The notes beneath the pieces are model-generated. The model searched no databases, had not been told where the DNA came from, and worked only from the letters and a program-made list of their open reading frames with translations. A stretch of DNA of 64,000 nucleotides from DASXAI01 sp963728985. GTDB lineage: Bacteria; Actinomycetota; Acidimicrobiia; Acidimicrobiales; Ilumatobacteraceae. How positions within the stretch are numbered: the first letter of the stretch is position 1; every line of letters starts with the position of its first letter. A program made the position numbers and the translations under genes. The stretch covers positions 558,001 through 622,000 of the forward strand of contig CAVSME010000009.1 in NCBI GenBank assembly GCA_963728985.1, given 5' to 3'. This document shows, piece by piece, positions 49,072 to 60,527 of the stretch.

Positions 49072-49727
49072 GGCGCGGCCGCCACCAGGCTCGTGATCCG
49101 GAGCCGAAGCTCCCGGACGCTGCCGTCGAACGCCGCCGCGGTGCCGACCGACACAGGATCAGGGATGGACCAGTGCAGCCAGTCCCACGGAGCGCCGATC
49201 TCCTCGTGAGCCCGGTCGCAGACCGTGATGACCAGGCCGGGCCGGGCCGTCACGTCGTCGAGGGAGCGGGGGATGGCGTCGGACAGATCGATCCCTGCTC
49301 GCCGGGCGGCGGCGACGGCGCCCGGGTGCACCCGGCCGGCGGGATGGGTGCCGGCGCTCGTCGCCGGCGCGGCGGTGATCGCCCGCCACAGTCCAGCGGC
49401 GAGCTGTGAGCGGGCTGAGTTCGCCGTGCAGATGAACAGCACCGGCTGCGCCACTCGATCGTCGGGGGCCAGGAGCGAGGTCAACGCGCCGGGCATGAGC
49501 GAGACGTATCGGCGGCGGCGGTCACCACTGGATCGGTGCCGGGTGACGAGACCGGCGGCGGCAAGGACGTCGAGGTGATGGGCGAGGAGGTTCGACGGGC
49601 ATCCGACCAGATGTTGGAGCTCGGCCGGTGAGCGATCCGAGGAGGCCAGCTCGTCGACGATCGCTAGCCGGTGGGGGTCACCGAGCGCCGCGTGGCGGGC
49701 GGCCCGCTGAGCGAGATCGTTCGTCAC
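49068..49727 (-). CDS. ArsR-type repressor fused to an ArsC-like domain
   Basis: A 219-residue fusion. Residues 1-85 are a winged-helix ArsR-family domain (RLAIVDELASSDRSPAELQH, LLAHHLDVLAAAGLVTRHRS). Residues 90-219 are a low-molecular-weight phosphatase/ArsC-like domain (LFICTANSARSQLAAGLW). The usual ELCVCD metal site is absent, so the inducer may be bound elsewhere or by the second domain. It likely represses the operon. Start is GTG at 49727, with GGAG upstream. Its gene overlaps the aquaporin ATG (49068-49071). Confidence 0.87.
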   Translation of the reverse strand: MTNDLAQRAARHAALGDPHRLAIVDELASSDRSPAELQHLVGCPSNLLAHHLDVLAAAGLVTRHRSSGDRRRRYVSLMPGALTSLLAPDDRVAQPVLFICTANSARSQLAAGLWRAITAAPATSAGTHPAGRVHPGAVAAARRAGIDLSDAIPRSLDDVTARPGLVITVCDRAHEEIGAPWDWLHWSIPDPVSVGTAAAFDGSVRELRLRITSLVAAAP

Positions 49728-49734
49728 TCCAGGA

Positions 49735-49775
49735 GAGTCTCACTCAGCGAGTATTGAGTCAACTGATGGTGAGTG
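49735..49775 (-). promoter_or_regulatory. Putative ars operator/promoter
   Basis: The sequence holds ACTCAGCGAGT-type inverted repeats (ACTC, 3-nt gap, GAGT) beside a TTGACT (minus strand), just upstream of the arsR fusion gene. ArsR-family proteins bind such short palindromes. Exact boundaries are uncertain. Confidence 0.5.
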
Positions 49776-49793
49776 AAATTCTGTATCGGAGTC

Positions 49794-50270
49794 TCAGCAG
49801 CAACGAGCGGTGGTGTCGGCGGTGACACTGCCGTCCTCGTTCATCGTGGCGCAGCACAGGGCACCCGTCTCGGGGTCGACGGTGCGCAGCTGCCCCGCCG
49901 GCATCTCCACATGCTCGAGCACGGTGTAAATCTCCCAGGGCTCACCCGACGGCCCGTCGACCCACACCTTGTCCTGCTTGGCGTAGCAACAGGCAACCCC
50001 GTCTTCCGTCGCGGTGGCCAGGCCGACGCCGGCCAGACGGGCCTGGGCGGCGGCGACGTCGTCGGTCGACTCGACCTCGACGCCCAAATGGTTGAGGCTC
50101 CCGCCCTGGCCGGCGTTCTCGATCAGCACCAACTTCAAGGGCGGCTCGGCAATGGCGAAGTTGGCGTAGCCGGGCCGGACCTTGGCCGGCGCGGCGGCGA
50201 AGAGCTTGGAATAGAAGTCGATGGCCGTGTCGAGGTCGTCGACGTTCAGGGCGAGCTGGATGCGCGACAT
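49794..50270 (-). CDS. arsI: ArsI/CadI-like vicinal-oxygen-chelate protein
   Basis: A 158-residue glyoxalase-fold protein: MSRIQLALNVDDLDTAIDFY, SLNHLGVEVES and EPWEIYTVLE contribute the metal ligands (Q, H, E), and VACCYAKQDKVWV has the vicinal cysteines that bind organoarsenicals in ArsI. A second pair (CC) lies near residue 138 and another at the very C-terminus. ArsI cleaves the C-As bond of methylarsenite and similar compounds. CadI is the alternative name for close relatives. ATG at 50270 has AGGAGG upstream. Confidence 0.88.
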   Translation of the reverse strand: MSRIQLALNVDDLDTAIDFYSKLFAAAPAKVRPGYANFAIAEPPLKLVLIENAGQGGSLNHLGVEVESTDDVAAAQARLAGVGLATATEDGVACCYAKQDKVWVDGPSGEPWEIYTVLEHVEMPAGQLRTVDPETGALCCATMNEDGSVTADTTARCC

Positions 50271-50282
50271 GGTCGCCTCCTG

Positions 50283-50331
50283 ATAGATTGACAGACGTCT
50301 ATAGGTAAGCAGACAAATCGACGTTAGTCAA
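50283..50331 (-). promoter_or_regulatory. arsI promoter with palindromic operator
   Basis: On the minus strand TTGACT (50331-50326) and TACCTA (about 50307-50302) fit a -35/-10 pair. ATAGA (50283-50287) and TCTAT (50298-50302) are arms of a 20-bp inverted repeat overlapping the start region, a likely ArsR-type operator. Confidence 0.6.
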
Positions 50332-50347
50332 TGGATGGAGTTCGATC

Positions 50348-50560
50348 ATGGCCCGAAGGTCCGTTGCCACGCTCGCCGAGCGCGACGATGCGGTCATCGG
50401 GTGGGCCGCGATCTCGCCCATCTCGGACCGACGCGTTCGGGCCCGATCCGGCGGCGATGGGACAGTTCTTCGACCTGTTCCTCACCACCCGTCGATGGAC
50501 GACGGCCCGTGGATCGGGTCGGGGCGGGATGACGCCCCCAATTCCGCTCGCGCTCGAGCA
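50348..50560 (+). pseudogene. Relic of a GNAT (ArsN-like) acetyltransferase
   Basis: One frame reads VATLAERDDAVIGWAAISPI then SDRR, the central strand of ArsN/phosphinothricin-acetyltransferase proteins. Another frame has FGPDPAAMGQFFDLFLTTRR, which I do not recognise. Neither extends into a full gene. The 330 nt between arsI and kdpE otherwise hold only the arsI promoter. Confidence 0.45.
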
Positions 50561-50604
50561 ACGAGAGATCGGCGGCGGTAGGCCCGTCGTTGGAGCCTCG
50601 GCCG

Positions 50605-51308
<704 letters not shown>

Positions 51309-51312
<4 letters not shown>

Positions 51313-53900
51313 GAGTTCGACACCTCGATCGGTGGGCTACCGGCCGTACCGATCGTGTCGTCGGCGATGGGAAGGTCGATCAGGACGGTGAGGCCGCCCC
51401 CGGGTGTGTCATCGAGCTCGACGCGGCCGCCGATCGCTTCGATGAACCCTCGGGCGACCGCGAGGCCGAGGCCGACGCCGGCCAGGGTGCTGTGGTCGCC
51501 GAGCCGCTGGAACGGTTGGAAGACCCGCTGCCGATCAGCGGGGTCGACCCCGGGCCCGCGGTCGATGACTCTCAGGTGGATGCGACCAGCGACCTCAGCC
51601 CCTTCGATGCGGATGTACCCCGGCGACGGAGACCAGGCGAGCGCATTGGCGACGATGTTGGCCAGCGCCCGCTCCAACAGCGCCGGATCGACGGACACCG
51701 GCGGCAGCGTCTCGGGCACGCTCACGGCAACGTTGGCGGGGTCGTGCTCGAGCGACCCGAGGGCCGACGCGACAACGTCCTCGAGATACACCGGTCGCGA
51801 CGACACCTGCACGGCCCCGGCGTTCAGTCGGCTCATGTCGAGCAGGTTGCCGACGAGCCGGTTGAGGCGGTCGGCTTCGACATCGATGGCCTCGGCGAAC
51901 TCGCGGCGTTGATCGACGTCCCACGCCACGTCCGATTGGAGGAGGCTGGTGGCGGACGCCTTGATCGACGCCAATGGTGTGCGCAGGTCGTGGCTGACCG
52001 CTTGGAGGAGAGCCGTACGGAGCTGGTCGGCCTCGGTGAGTCGCGCCGCGACGGCGGCTTCGGCCTGGAGGCGACGCGACTGGAGGGCCAAGACGAGGCT
52101 CGACAGGAAGGTGCGCAGGACACGCTGATCGTCGGCTGACATGTGGGCGCCCCGCACCACCAGCACAGCGGTGCCGTCGGTGGTCAGGTCCCAGCGCTCA
52201 CCGTCGAACGGCTCGCTCGGCGGATCGGGACCGGAGCTGGCGTCGATGATCCACCCGTCGTCACGGTTCGAGAGCAGCGAGACCGCTTCGAGGGAGAAGG
52301 TGGAGCGCAACTGATCGAGCAGGCCCGGCAGCGGGTTGGGCTCGCCGATCAGGATGCCGCTGGTCCTGGCCAGCGCACCCGCCTCGGCGCGGGCCTGCAG
52401 GGCTTCGCGGCTCCGGCTCGCGACGCGGTCGACGAGGACGCTGGCCCCGGCGGCAGCGGCCACGAAGATGGCCAGTGCCGTGACGTTCTCGGGATCGCTG
52501 ATCGTGAACGTGTGGAGCGGCGGCACGAAGTACCAGTTGACGAGGAGTGACGCTCCGATGGCCGTCCCTACCCCGACCACCACGCCACCGACCAGCGCGA
52601 CGGCGACCGTGGCGACCAGGAACAGCAGGAGGTCGGTCGGCAGCGTGACATGGTCGCGCGTCGCCGCCAGCACGGCCGTGAGGAGTGGGAGACCGACGAG
52701 GGCGAGGCCGGCACCGACCGCCTGGCGACGACGGGAGATCGCGCCGCGAGCCCGCGGCGGCCGACGCGGAGATCGACGGTCGACCGACGATGGATCCGTA
52801 TCGTCGGAGGCGTCGCCTTGGGCGATGACGTGCACGTCGAAGCCCTCGGCCCGCCGGACGATGGCGTTGACGACCGCGCCATGGAGCAGTTCGTGCCAGC
52901 GGCTGCGACGGCTGGCGCCGATGACCATCTGGGTGGCCATCTCTGATCGGGCGAAGTCGACGAGCGCCGTGGGCACGCCGTCGCCGACGATCTCCCGGTA
53001 CGTGCCTCCAAGCTCCTCAAGCAGTCGCCGCTGGTCCCCGAGGACCGGGCCAGCGCGGGTCTCGAGGCCGTCGGACGGCACGACGTGCACGCCGATCAAG
53101 CCTCCCTTCAAGCGCCCGGCGATGCGCGCCGCCCGCCGCACCAACTGCTCACCTCCGGGCGCGCCGGTGATGGCCACGACGACACGCTCCCGCGTCTCCC
53201 ACGCATCGGCGATGCCGTGGGACTCCATGTAGCCCTGCAGACCCTCTTCCACCCGATCGGCAACCCACAGGAGCGTGAGCTCGCGCAGAGCGGCAAGGTT
53301 GCCCGGCCGGAAGTAGTTGGCGAGGGCGGCGTCCACCCGCTCCGGCGGGTAGATGTTCCCGTGCGCCATCCGCCGCCGGAGTGCTTCCGGGCTCATGTCG
53401 ACGAGCTCGATCTGATCGGCGCGTCGCACGACTTCGTCGGGCACCGTCTCCCGTTGCTGCACCCCGGCGATGCGCTCGACGACGTCGTTCAGGCTCTCGA
53501 GGTGCTGGATGTTCACCGTGGTGATGACGTCGATACCTGCATCCAGGAGCTCGTCGATGTCCTGCCAGCGCTTCTCATGACGGCTGCCAGGCACGTTGGT
53601 GTGGGCCAGCTCGTCGACGAGGGCCACGGCCGGGCGGCGGGCCAGGACCGCATCGACGTCCATCTCCTCGAAGGTGGTGCCTCGGTAGTCGAAGCGGCGG
53701 CGGGACACCACCTCGAGGTCGCGGAGCTGCGCCTGCGTTCTGGGCCGGCGGTGGGTCTCGACGTACCCCACCACGACGTCCGTGCCGCGCTCGTGACGGC
53801 GCCACCCCTCGTCGAGCATGGCGAATGTCTTGCCCACACCCGGCGCGGCGCCGAGATAGACGCGCAGCTGCCCACGCCGTCGAGTTGGCGCGGCGACCAT
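51309..53900 (-). CDS. kdpD: KdpD sensor histidine kinase
   Basis: An 863-residue sensor with the full KdpD architecture: N-terminal KdpD domain with Walker A GAAPGVGKTFAMLDEG (1-220), a USP-like domain (about 245-365), four TM segments of the DUF4118 region (about 390-500), a GAF domain (about 515-640), HisKA with AVSHDLRTPLASIK and HATPase_c ending GVGLGLAVARGF. It senses K+ limitation and phosphorylates KdpE. ATG at 53900 follows 1 nt after the kdpC stop. Confidence 0.94.
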
Positions 53901-53901
53901 G

Positions 53902-54479
53902 TCAGTGCCCGTCGAGGGCGAGGTTCAGCTCGAGGACGTTCACGCCGGGCTCACCGAAGATGGCCCACTGGCGCCCGTTCGTGTGCCTGTCGATCGCCAT
54001 GAGCACGTCGGCCACGGCCATGCCGCGGGCGGCGGCAACCCGGTCGGCTTGCAGCTTGGCATTGGCGACGGAGATCTCGGGGTCGAGCCCGGATCCCGAG
54101 GCGGTCACGGCGTCGACCGGCACCAGCTGCGTGGCCGGGAGCGAGTTCTCCTCACGGTACGCGGCCACCCGCTCCTCGATCGAGGCGAGGAAGTCGGGGT
54201 TGGTGGGGCCGAGATTGGAGAACGAACTGGCGAGTCCGTCGTAGCCGGTGCCCGCCGCCGACGGGCGGGGATGGAAGTACTTGGCATCGGCGAACCCCTG
54301 GCCGATCAGCCGGCTGCCCACCACCGTCCCGTCGACCTTGACCAGCGAGCCGTTGGCCTTGTCGTGGAACGCCACCTGGGCCACACCAGTGACGACGAGT
54401 GGATAGATCAGCCCACAGAGGACGGTGAACACCACGATCCCGAGTATCGCGGGCCACAACTGACGAACGAAGGCACGCA

Positions 54480-54480
<1 letters not shown>
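53902..54480 (-). CDS. kdpC: Potassium-transporting ATPase subunit KdpC
   Basis: A 192-residue protein with one TM near the start (LWPAILGIVVFTVLCGLIYP) and the KdpC core GSRLIGQGFADAKYFHPRPS and VTASGSGLDPEISVANA. It is the peripheral subunit that raises ATP affinity of KdpB. ATG at 54480 overlaps the kdpB TGA; GTG at 54483 would overlap more. Confidence 0.93.
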
Positions 54481-56588
<2,108 letters not shown>

Positions 56589-56596
56589 CCGGGGTC

Positions 56597-58357
56597 CTAG
56601 AGGCTGAGGTGCTCGACGATGGGGCCGAGCGCGAGGACGGGTAGGAACGTCAGGCCGGCGACGATGAGGATGACGCCGAGCACCAGGCCGCCGAACAGCG
56701 GCGTGTCGGTGGGGAACGTCCCGACGGTGACCGGCACCTTCTGCTTGCGCACCAGCGAGCCGGCGATGGCCAGCACGGGGATGGCGAGGAAGAACCGGCC
56801 GATCAACATGCAGAAGCCCAGCGTCACCTGGTACCACTGGCTCGTCACGGTGAGCCCGGCGAAGGCCGAGCCGTTGTTGTTCGACGCCGATGCGTAGGCG
56901 TACACCATCTCGGTGAGGCCGTGAGCACCAGGGTTCAGCCGACCGGCGAGCGCCGTATCGAGCAGCACGGCCGCGCCGGCGAACACCACGACGATGGCGG
57001 GCATCGCCAGGATGTAGAGCACGACGAGCTTCATCTCCGGTGCCTGGATCTTCTTGCCGAGGAACTCCGGTGTTCGGCCCACCATCAGCCCGGCGATGAA
57101 TACGGCCAGCAGGGCATTGATGAGCAAGCCGGCGAGCCCGACACCAGTACCGCCCGGCGACACCTCACCGAGCTTCATGTTGACGAGCGGGATCATCCCC
57201 CCGAGCGGTGTGAAGCTGTCATGGCCGGAGTCGACGGAACCGGTCGACGTGCCGGTGGTGGAGGCGGCGAAGACGCCCGAGGAGGCAGCGCCGAAGCGCA
57301 CTTCTTTGCTCTCCAGGTTGCCGCCGCCCTGATCAGCGGCGATCGACTGGTCCACCCCTCGCCGGGCCAGTTCGATGTTGCCGTTCTGCTCGAACAGGCC
57401 CGCCATCATCGACGCCGAGAGCCACAGCACGCCCATGACAACCAGCACCACTCGCCCCTGGCGCTTGCTTCCCACCATTTGCCCGTAGGTGATCGGGAAC
57501 GCGAACCCGATCACCAGCAGGGCGAAGATCTCGAGGATGTTGGTGAGCCGGGTCGGGTTCTCGAACGGGTGCGCTGAGTTCGAGTTGAAGAACCCACCGC
57601 CGTTCGTGCCGAGGTCCTTGATCGCCTCCTGGCTGGCCACCGGCCCACCAGGGATCTGCTGCTCGGTCACCGTCGAGGTCACGGTGTTGCCGGCGTCATC
57701 GGTGGTCTCCACCTGCACCGTCTGGTCGAGCGGCTTGGCCGTCGTGGACGATGTGAAGTTCTGGATCGCGCCCTGGCTGGCGAGCACGATCGCGATGACG
57801 AACGCGATGGGCAGCAGGATGCGCGTCGTCGTGCGGGTGAGGTCGACCCAGAAGTTCCCGATGGTGCGGCCCGTCCGGCGGGCGAGGCCGCGGATGAGGG
57901 CGACCACGATGCACATGCCGACGGCGGCCGAGACGAAGTTCTGGACGGCCAATCCGGCCATCTGCACCAGATGACCCATCGTCGACTCGCCAGCATAGGA
58001 CTGCCAGTTCGTGTTGGTCGTGAAGCTGACGGCAGTGTTCCACGCCATCTTGGGATCGACGTTGGGTAGGTCGTTGGCCAGCGGCAGCCACGTTTGCACC
58101 CGCTGGAACAGGTACAGCGCCAGCACGGACACGACACTGAACGCCAGCAGCGAGACGGCGTAGATGTTCCAGCGCTGCTCCCGCTTCGGGTTCACGCGCA
58201 AGATCCGGTAGATCAGCCGCTCGACCGGCAGGAACACGCGATCCCCGGGGGCCTTGTCGCTGTCGTACACCTTGGCCATGTACTTGCCCAACGGATAGAT
58301 GCACGCGAGCAGGGCGACGATCAGCACGCCCAGCGAAAGGAAGGCTGCAGCCGACAT
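56597..58357 (-). CDS. kdpA: Potassium-transporting ATPase subunit KdpA
   Basis: A 586-residue membrane protein, the K+-binding subunit, with ten or more TM segments. KdpA landmarks are GKYMAKVYDSDK near the start, SFTTNTNWQSYAGESTMGHL, LGTNGGGFFNSNSAHPFENP and SASNNNGSAFAGL, the selectivity-filter repeats. Its ATG (58357) overlaps the kdpF stop by one base. Confidence 0.95.
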   Translation of the reverse strand: MSAAAFLSLGVLIVALLACIYPLGKYMAKVYDSDKAPGDRVFLPVERLIYRILRVNPKREQRWNIYAVSLLAFSVVSVLALYLFQRVQTWLPLANDLPNVDPKMAWNTAVSFTTNTNWQSYAGESTMGHLVQMAGLAVQNFVSAAVGMCIVVALIRGLARRTGRTIGNFWVDLTRTTTRILLPIAFVIAIVLASQGAIQNFTSSTTAKPLDQTVQVETTDDAGNTVTSTVTEQQIPGGPVASQEAIKDLGTNGGGFFNSNSAHPFENPTRLTNILEIFALLVIGFAFPITYGQMVGSKRQGRVVLVVMGVLWLSASMMAGLFEQNGNIELARRGVDQSIAADQGGGNLESKEVRFGAASSGVFAASTTGTSTGSVDSGHDSFTPLGGMIPLVNMKLGEVSPGGTGVGLAGLLINALLAVFIAGLMVGRTPEFLGKKIQAPEMKLVVLYILAMPAIVVVFAGAAVLLDTALAGRLNPGAHGLTEMVYAYASASNNNGSAFAGLTVTSQWYQVTLGFCMLIGRFFLAIPVLAIAGSLVRKQKVPVTVGTFPTDTPLFGGLVLGVILIVAGLTFLPVLALGPIVEHLSL

Positions 58358-58464
58358 CAGAATTTCTCCGGGAATACCAGAACCAGCACGAGCAGCACCA
58401 GCACGGCGACCGAGATGGCCAGCGCGATGTAGTTGTCCGTCGTTTGATCAGCGAGGACGAACAT
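58357..58464 (-). CDS. kdpF: KdpF, 35-residue membrane peptide
   Basis: A 35-residue peptide, MFVLADQTTDNYIALAISVA then a valine/leucine-rich helix ending VFPEKF. The P-E-K-F end and single TM match KdpF, which stabilises the KdpABC complex. It overlaps kdpA at its stop and the next peptide gene at its ATG (58464), TGATG in both cases. Confidence 0.88.
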   Translation of the reverse strand: MFVLADQTTDNYIALAISVAVLVLLVLVLVFPEKF

Positions 58465-58631
58465 CACGACTCCACCACGTCATTCACGAGCTCGCGCTCC
58501 TCACCGGGCCTGCCCTCGACATCCTCCGGCAGGCGTGGATCGGGACCGATGATCCGGTCGCAGACGTGGACATAGCCGACGCACACGACGAAGAAGACGA
58601 TGGTGATCACGACGAAGAGAAGATCCGCCAT
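58464..58631 (-). CDS. 55-residue single-TM peptide of the kdp operon
   Basis: A 55-residue protein beginning MADLLFVVITIVFFVVCVGY, a single TM, then VHVCDRIIG and an acidic tail (EDVEGRPGEERELVNDVVES). It lies between the DUF4118 gene and kdpF with a TGATG overlap to the latter. Peptides in this place are seen in other actinobacterial kdp operons, but have no assigned role. The tight coupling suggests it is part of, or regulates, the pump. Confidence 0.78.
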   Translation of the reverse strand: MADLLFVVITIVFFVVCVGYVHVCDRIIGPDPRLPEDVEGRPGEERELVNDVVES

Positions 58632-58642
58632 CACTGATCCTT

Positions 58643-59389
58643 TCAGGTCAACGGGTGGAGCGGTTGGGTGCGGGACGCGGCCACGGCGAGCTGATCGGCC
58701 AGGGCGACGGCGACCCGTCGCTGTGCCCGGCTCGTGCCGTGGTGGGGTTGAGGGACGAGCAGGAGACGGCCGAGTTCGCGCCCGCCGGCGACGACGGGCA
58801 CGACCACGCCTGCCGGCGGCAGCGCGAAACCACCGTGCTCGTAGGTCAGCGAGGACGCCGCGATCTGCCCGTCTCTGCCGAGGGGCGTGTACTGGTCATG
58901 GAACGGCGCCGGCTCGAACCGGGCGCCGGCCAGGTCCAGTTGGTCGAGGAGCGCCCGTCGAACGACGGGCCACACCTCATCCAAGTTGGCGCCGGCGGCG
59001 ACGACCGCGGCGACGTCCTCCAGGTGCGCGGCGCCCTTGGCGTGCACCTGGAGTTCGTGGCGGCTGCCCTGGCGCAGCGTCGCCAACTGGCCGACGGCCA
59101 CGCCCATGACCAGTAGTAGGACGGCGGCGATGACGTCCTCGCGGTCATTGATCCGGAGGCTGTAGTACGGCTGGGTGTGGAAGTAGTCGAACGACAGAGC
59201 CGCCGCGATCGAGGTAACACCGCCAGCAACGCGGCCACCGAACACCGCGGCCGCCACGACCACGAGAGCCAGCACCAACGCCACGTTCGCCGGGCCGAGC
59301 CAGTCCCGCAACGGCGCGAGCAATCCCCCGACTAGCACCGCCACGATCGCGCCGGCGGCGGCGAAGATCCGAGGTGACTCATCAGGCAC
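58643..59389 (-). CDS. Stand-alone DUF4118-GAF protein
   Basis: A 248-residue protein resembling the middle of KdpD without its N-terminal and kinase domains. Four TM segments of DUF4118 occupy about 5-105 (AVFGGRVAGGVTSIAAALSF, then DYFHTQPYYSLRI and VIAAVLLLVMGVAVGQLATL), followed by a GAF-like domain to the end. It may dimerise with, or compete with, KdpD in sensing. Start is GTG at 59389. It is the first gene of the eight-gene kdp operon. Confidence 0.82.
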   Translation of the reverse strand: MPDESPRIFAAAGAIVAVLVGGLLAPLRDWLGPANVALVLALVVVAAAVFGGRVAGGVTSIAAALSFDYFHTQPYYSLRINDREDVIAAVLLLVMGVAVGQLATLRQGSRHELQVHAKGAAHLEDVAAVVAAGANLDEVWPVVRRALLDQLDLAGARFEPAPFHDQYTPLGRDGQIAASSLTYEHGGFALPPAGVVVPVVAGGRELGRLLLVPQPHHGTSRAQRRVAVALADQLAVAASRTQPLHPLT

Positions 59390-59429
59390 GGCAGTGATCC
59401 TGACGACCGGCGACGGGGCCGAGAAGGGC

Positions 59430-59468
59430 CTTAACGCGTTCTTATCGCCGCCTGCTCTCTTCTTAACG
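59430..59468 (-). promoter_or_regulatory. Putative KdpE direct repeats
   Basis: CTTAACG (59430-59436), CTTATCG (59441-59447) and CTTAACG (59462-59468) lie 11 and 21 nt apart, one and two DNA turns. Repeated half-sites on one helix face are the usual binding pattern of OmpR-type regulators such as KdpE. They lie 41-79 nt upstream of the first kdp gene. Confidence 0.6.
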
Positions 59469-59564
59469 TCTTCTCGACGGCCGCGGCTGGGTGTTCCTCG
59501 TGGCGCTCAGCATCTCGTGTCCTGCGGTGATCGACCGCTGACTCGACGACAGCTATCCGCGATC

Positions 59565-60308
59565 TCAAACTGGCTTGGCGGTGCCGCCCGACGTCGCTTC
59601 GGCTTTCGTGGAGAGAACCTCGCGGGCCTGTTCCGCGGCGCTCGTGATGCTCTCGCCGACGAAGTCGAGGAAACGCGCGATGCTCTCGAGGCGGACGGCG
59701 GCCGGGGTGTCGGGGCCGAGGATGGCCACGCCCTGCCGTGCGGTGTCGGCGAGCTGGGCGTTGTCCCGGGCGCTGCGCATCATCGACTGGTACCAGAGGT
59801 CGTCGTCGACGACGTAGTGCTCGCGGCGGCGTTCGTCTCGTTCCCGGCGGACGAGGTCCAGGCGTTCGAGGAAGGTGATCGCTTTGGAGATGGACGCCGG
59901 GCTGACCTGGAGACGCTGGACGAGTTCGGACGCGGTGAGGCTGCCGGAGTCGGTGGTGTAGAGGCAGGCCAGCACCCGGGACATCATCTTGGGCAGGCCC
60001 GATTGCATGACGACAGTCGTGAACATCTCCTCGTACTCGCTCACGGCCTCGGCGTCGCGTCCGTGGCCGTGCGACGGCGCCTCCGACCCCTGGGCCGCGG
60101 CGTGCCTGCGCCGGTGGGCGCGGCGTCCGGTGGCGCGGTGGGCCAGGTCGGCGCGGTACGCGGTTGGGCCGCCGTTTCGCATCACTTCACGCGTGACCGT
60201 CGAGGTAGGGCGGTCGAGACGTCGAGCGACCTCCGCGTAGGCGAGGCCGTCGGCGAGCCCCAGCGCGATCTGCTGGCGTTCCTGCTGGGTGAGCCTGCCT
60301 CCCGGCAT
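59565..60308 (-). CDS. GbsR/MarR-type regulator with extra N-terminal HTH
   Basis: A 247-residue protein. Residues 1-60 are a helix-turn-helix like that of IS30-type transposases (LTQQERQQIALGLADGLAYA and STVTREVMRNGG). A basic linker follows, then a MarR/GbsR winged helix (about 105-170; SLTASELVQRLQVSPASISK, ITFLERLDLVRRERDERR). It likely represses the divergent DUF4097-ABC operon, using the TGCAACG sites in the gap. The presence of two DNA-binding domains in one chain is notable. Confidence 0.83.
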   Translation of the reverse strand: MPGGRLTQQERQQIALGLADGLAYAEVARRLDRPTSTVTREVMRNGGPTAYRADLAHRATGRRAHRRRHAAAQGSEAPSHGHGRDAEAVSEYEEMFTTVVMQSGLPKMMSRVLACLYTTDSGSLTASELVQRLQVSPASISKAITFLERLDLVRRERDERRREHYVVDDDLWYQSMMRSARDNAQLADTARQGVAILGPDTPAAVRLESIARFLDFVGESITSAAEQAREVLSTKAEATSGGTAKPV

Positions 60309-60362
60309 GCGATCTCCTTCGTCGGTCTGCTGCCGCCAGCATAGCGTTCACGCTCATTCGAT

Positions 60363-60486
60363 TGCAACGACAGTGCCCGCCGTCCGTTGCATTACCAATG
60401 GGACCATTGCAATGATTCTTGCACTATGAGCTGGCTATCTGCCTCTGTCACGCCACATAGATGTTGATATCTTTCTGAATGCAACG
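60363..60486. promoter_or_regulatory. Putative operators of the GbsR/MarR-type regulator
   Basis: TGCAACG (60363-60369) and its inverted copy CGTTGCA (60385-60391), the palindrome CATTGCAATG (60405-60414) and TGCAACG again (60480-60486) lie in an AT-richer, 219-nt gap between divergent genes. Confidence 0.62.
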
Positions 60487-60527
60487 TAGCGTTTCAAATG
60501 TAGGAAACACACGCACAGGAGAAGACC

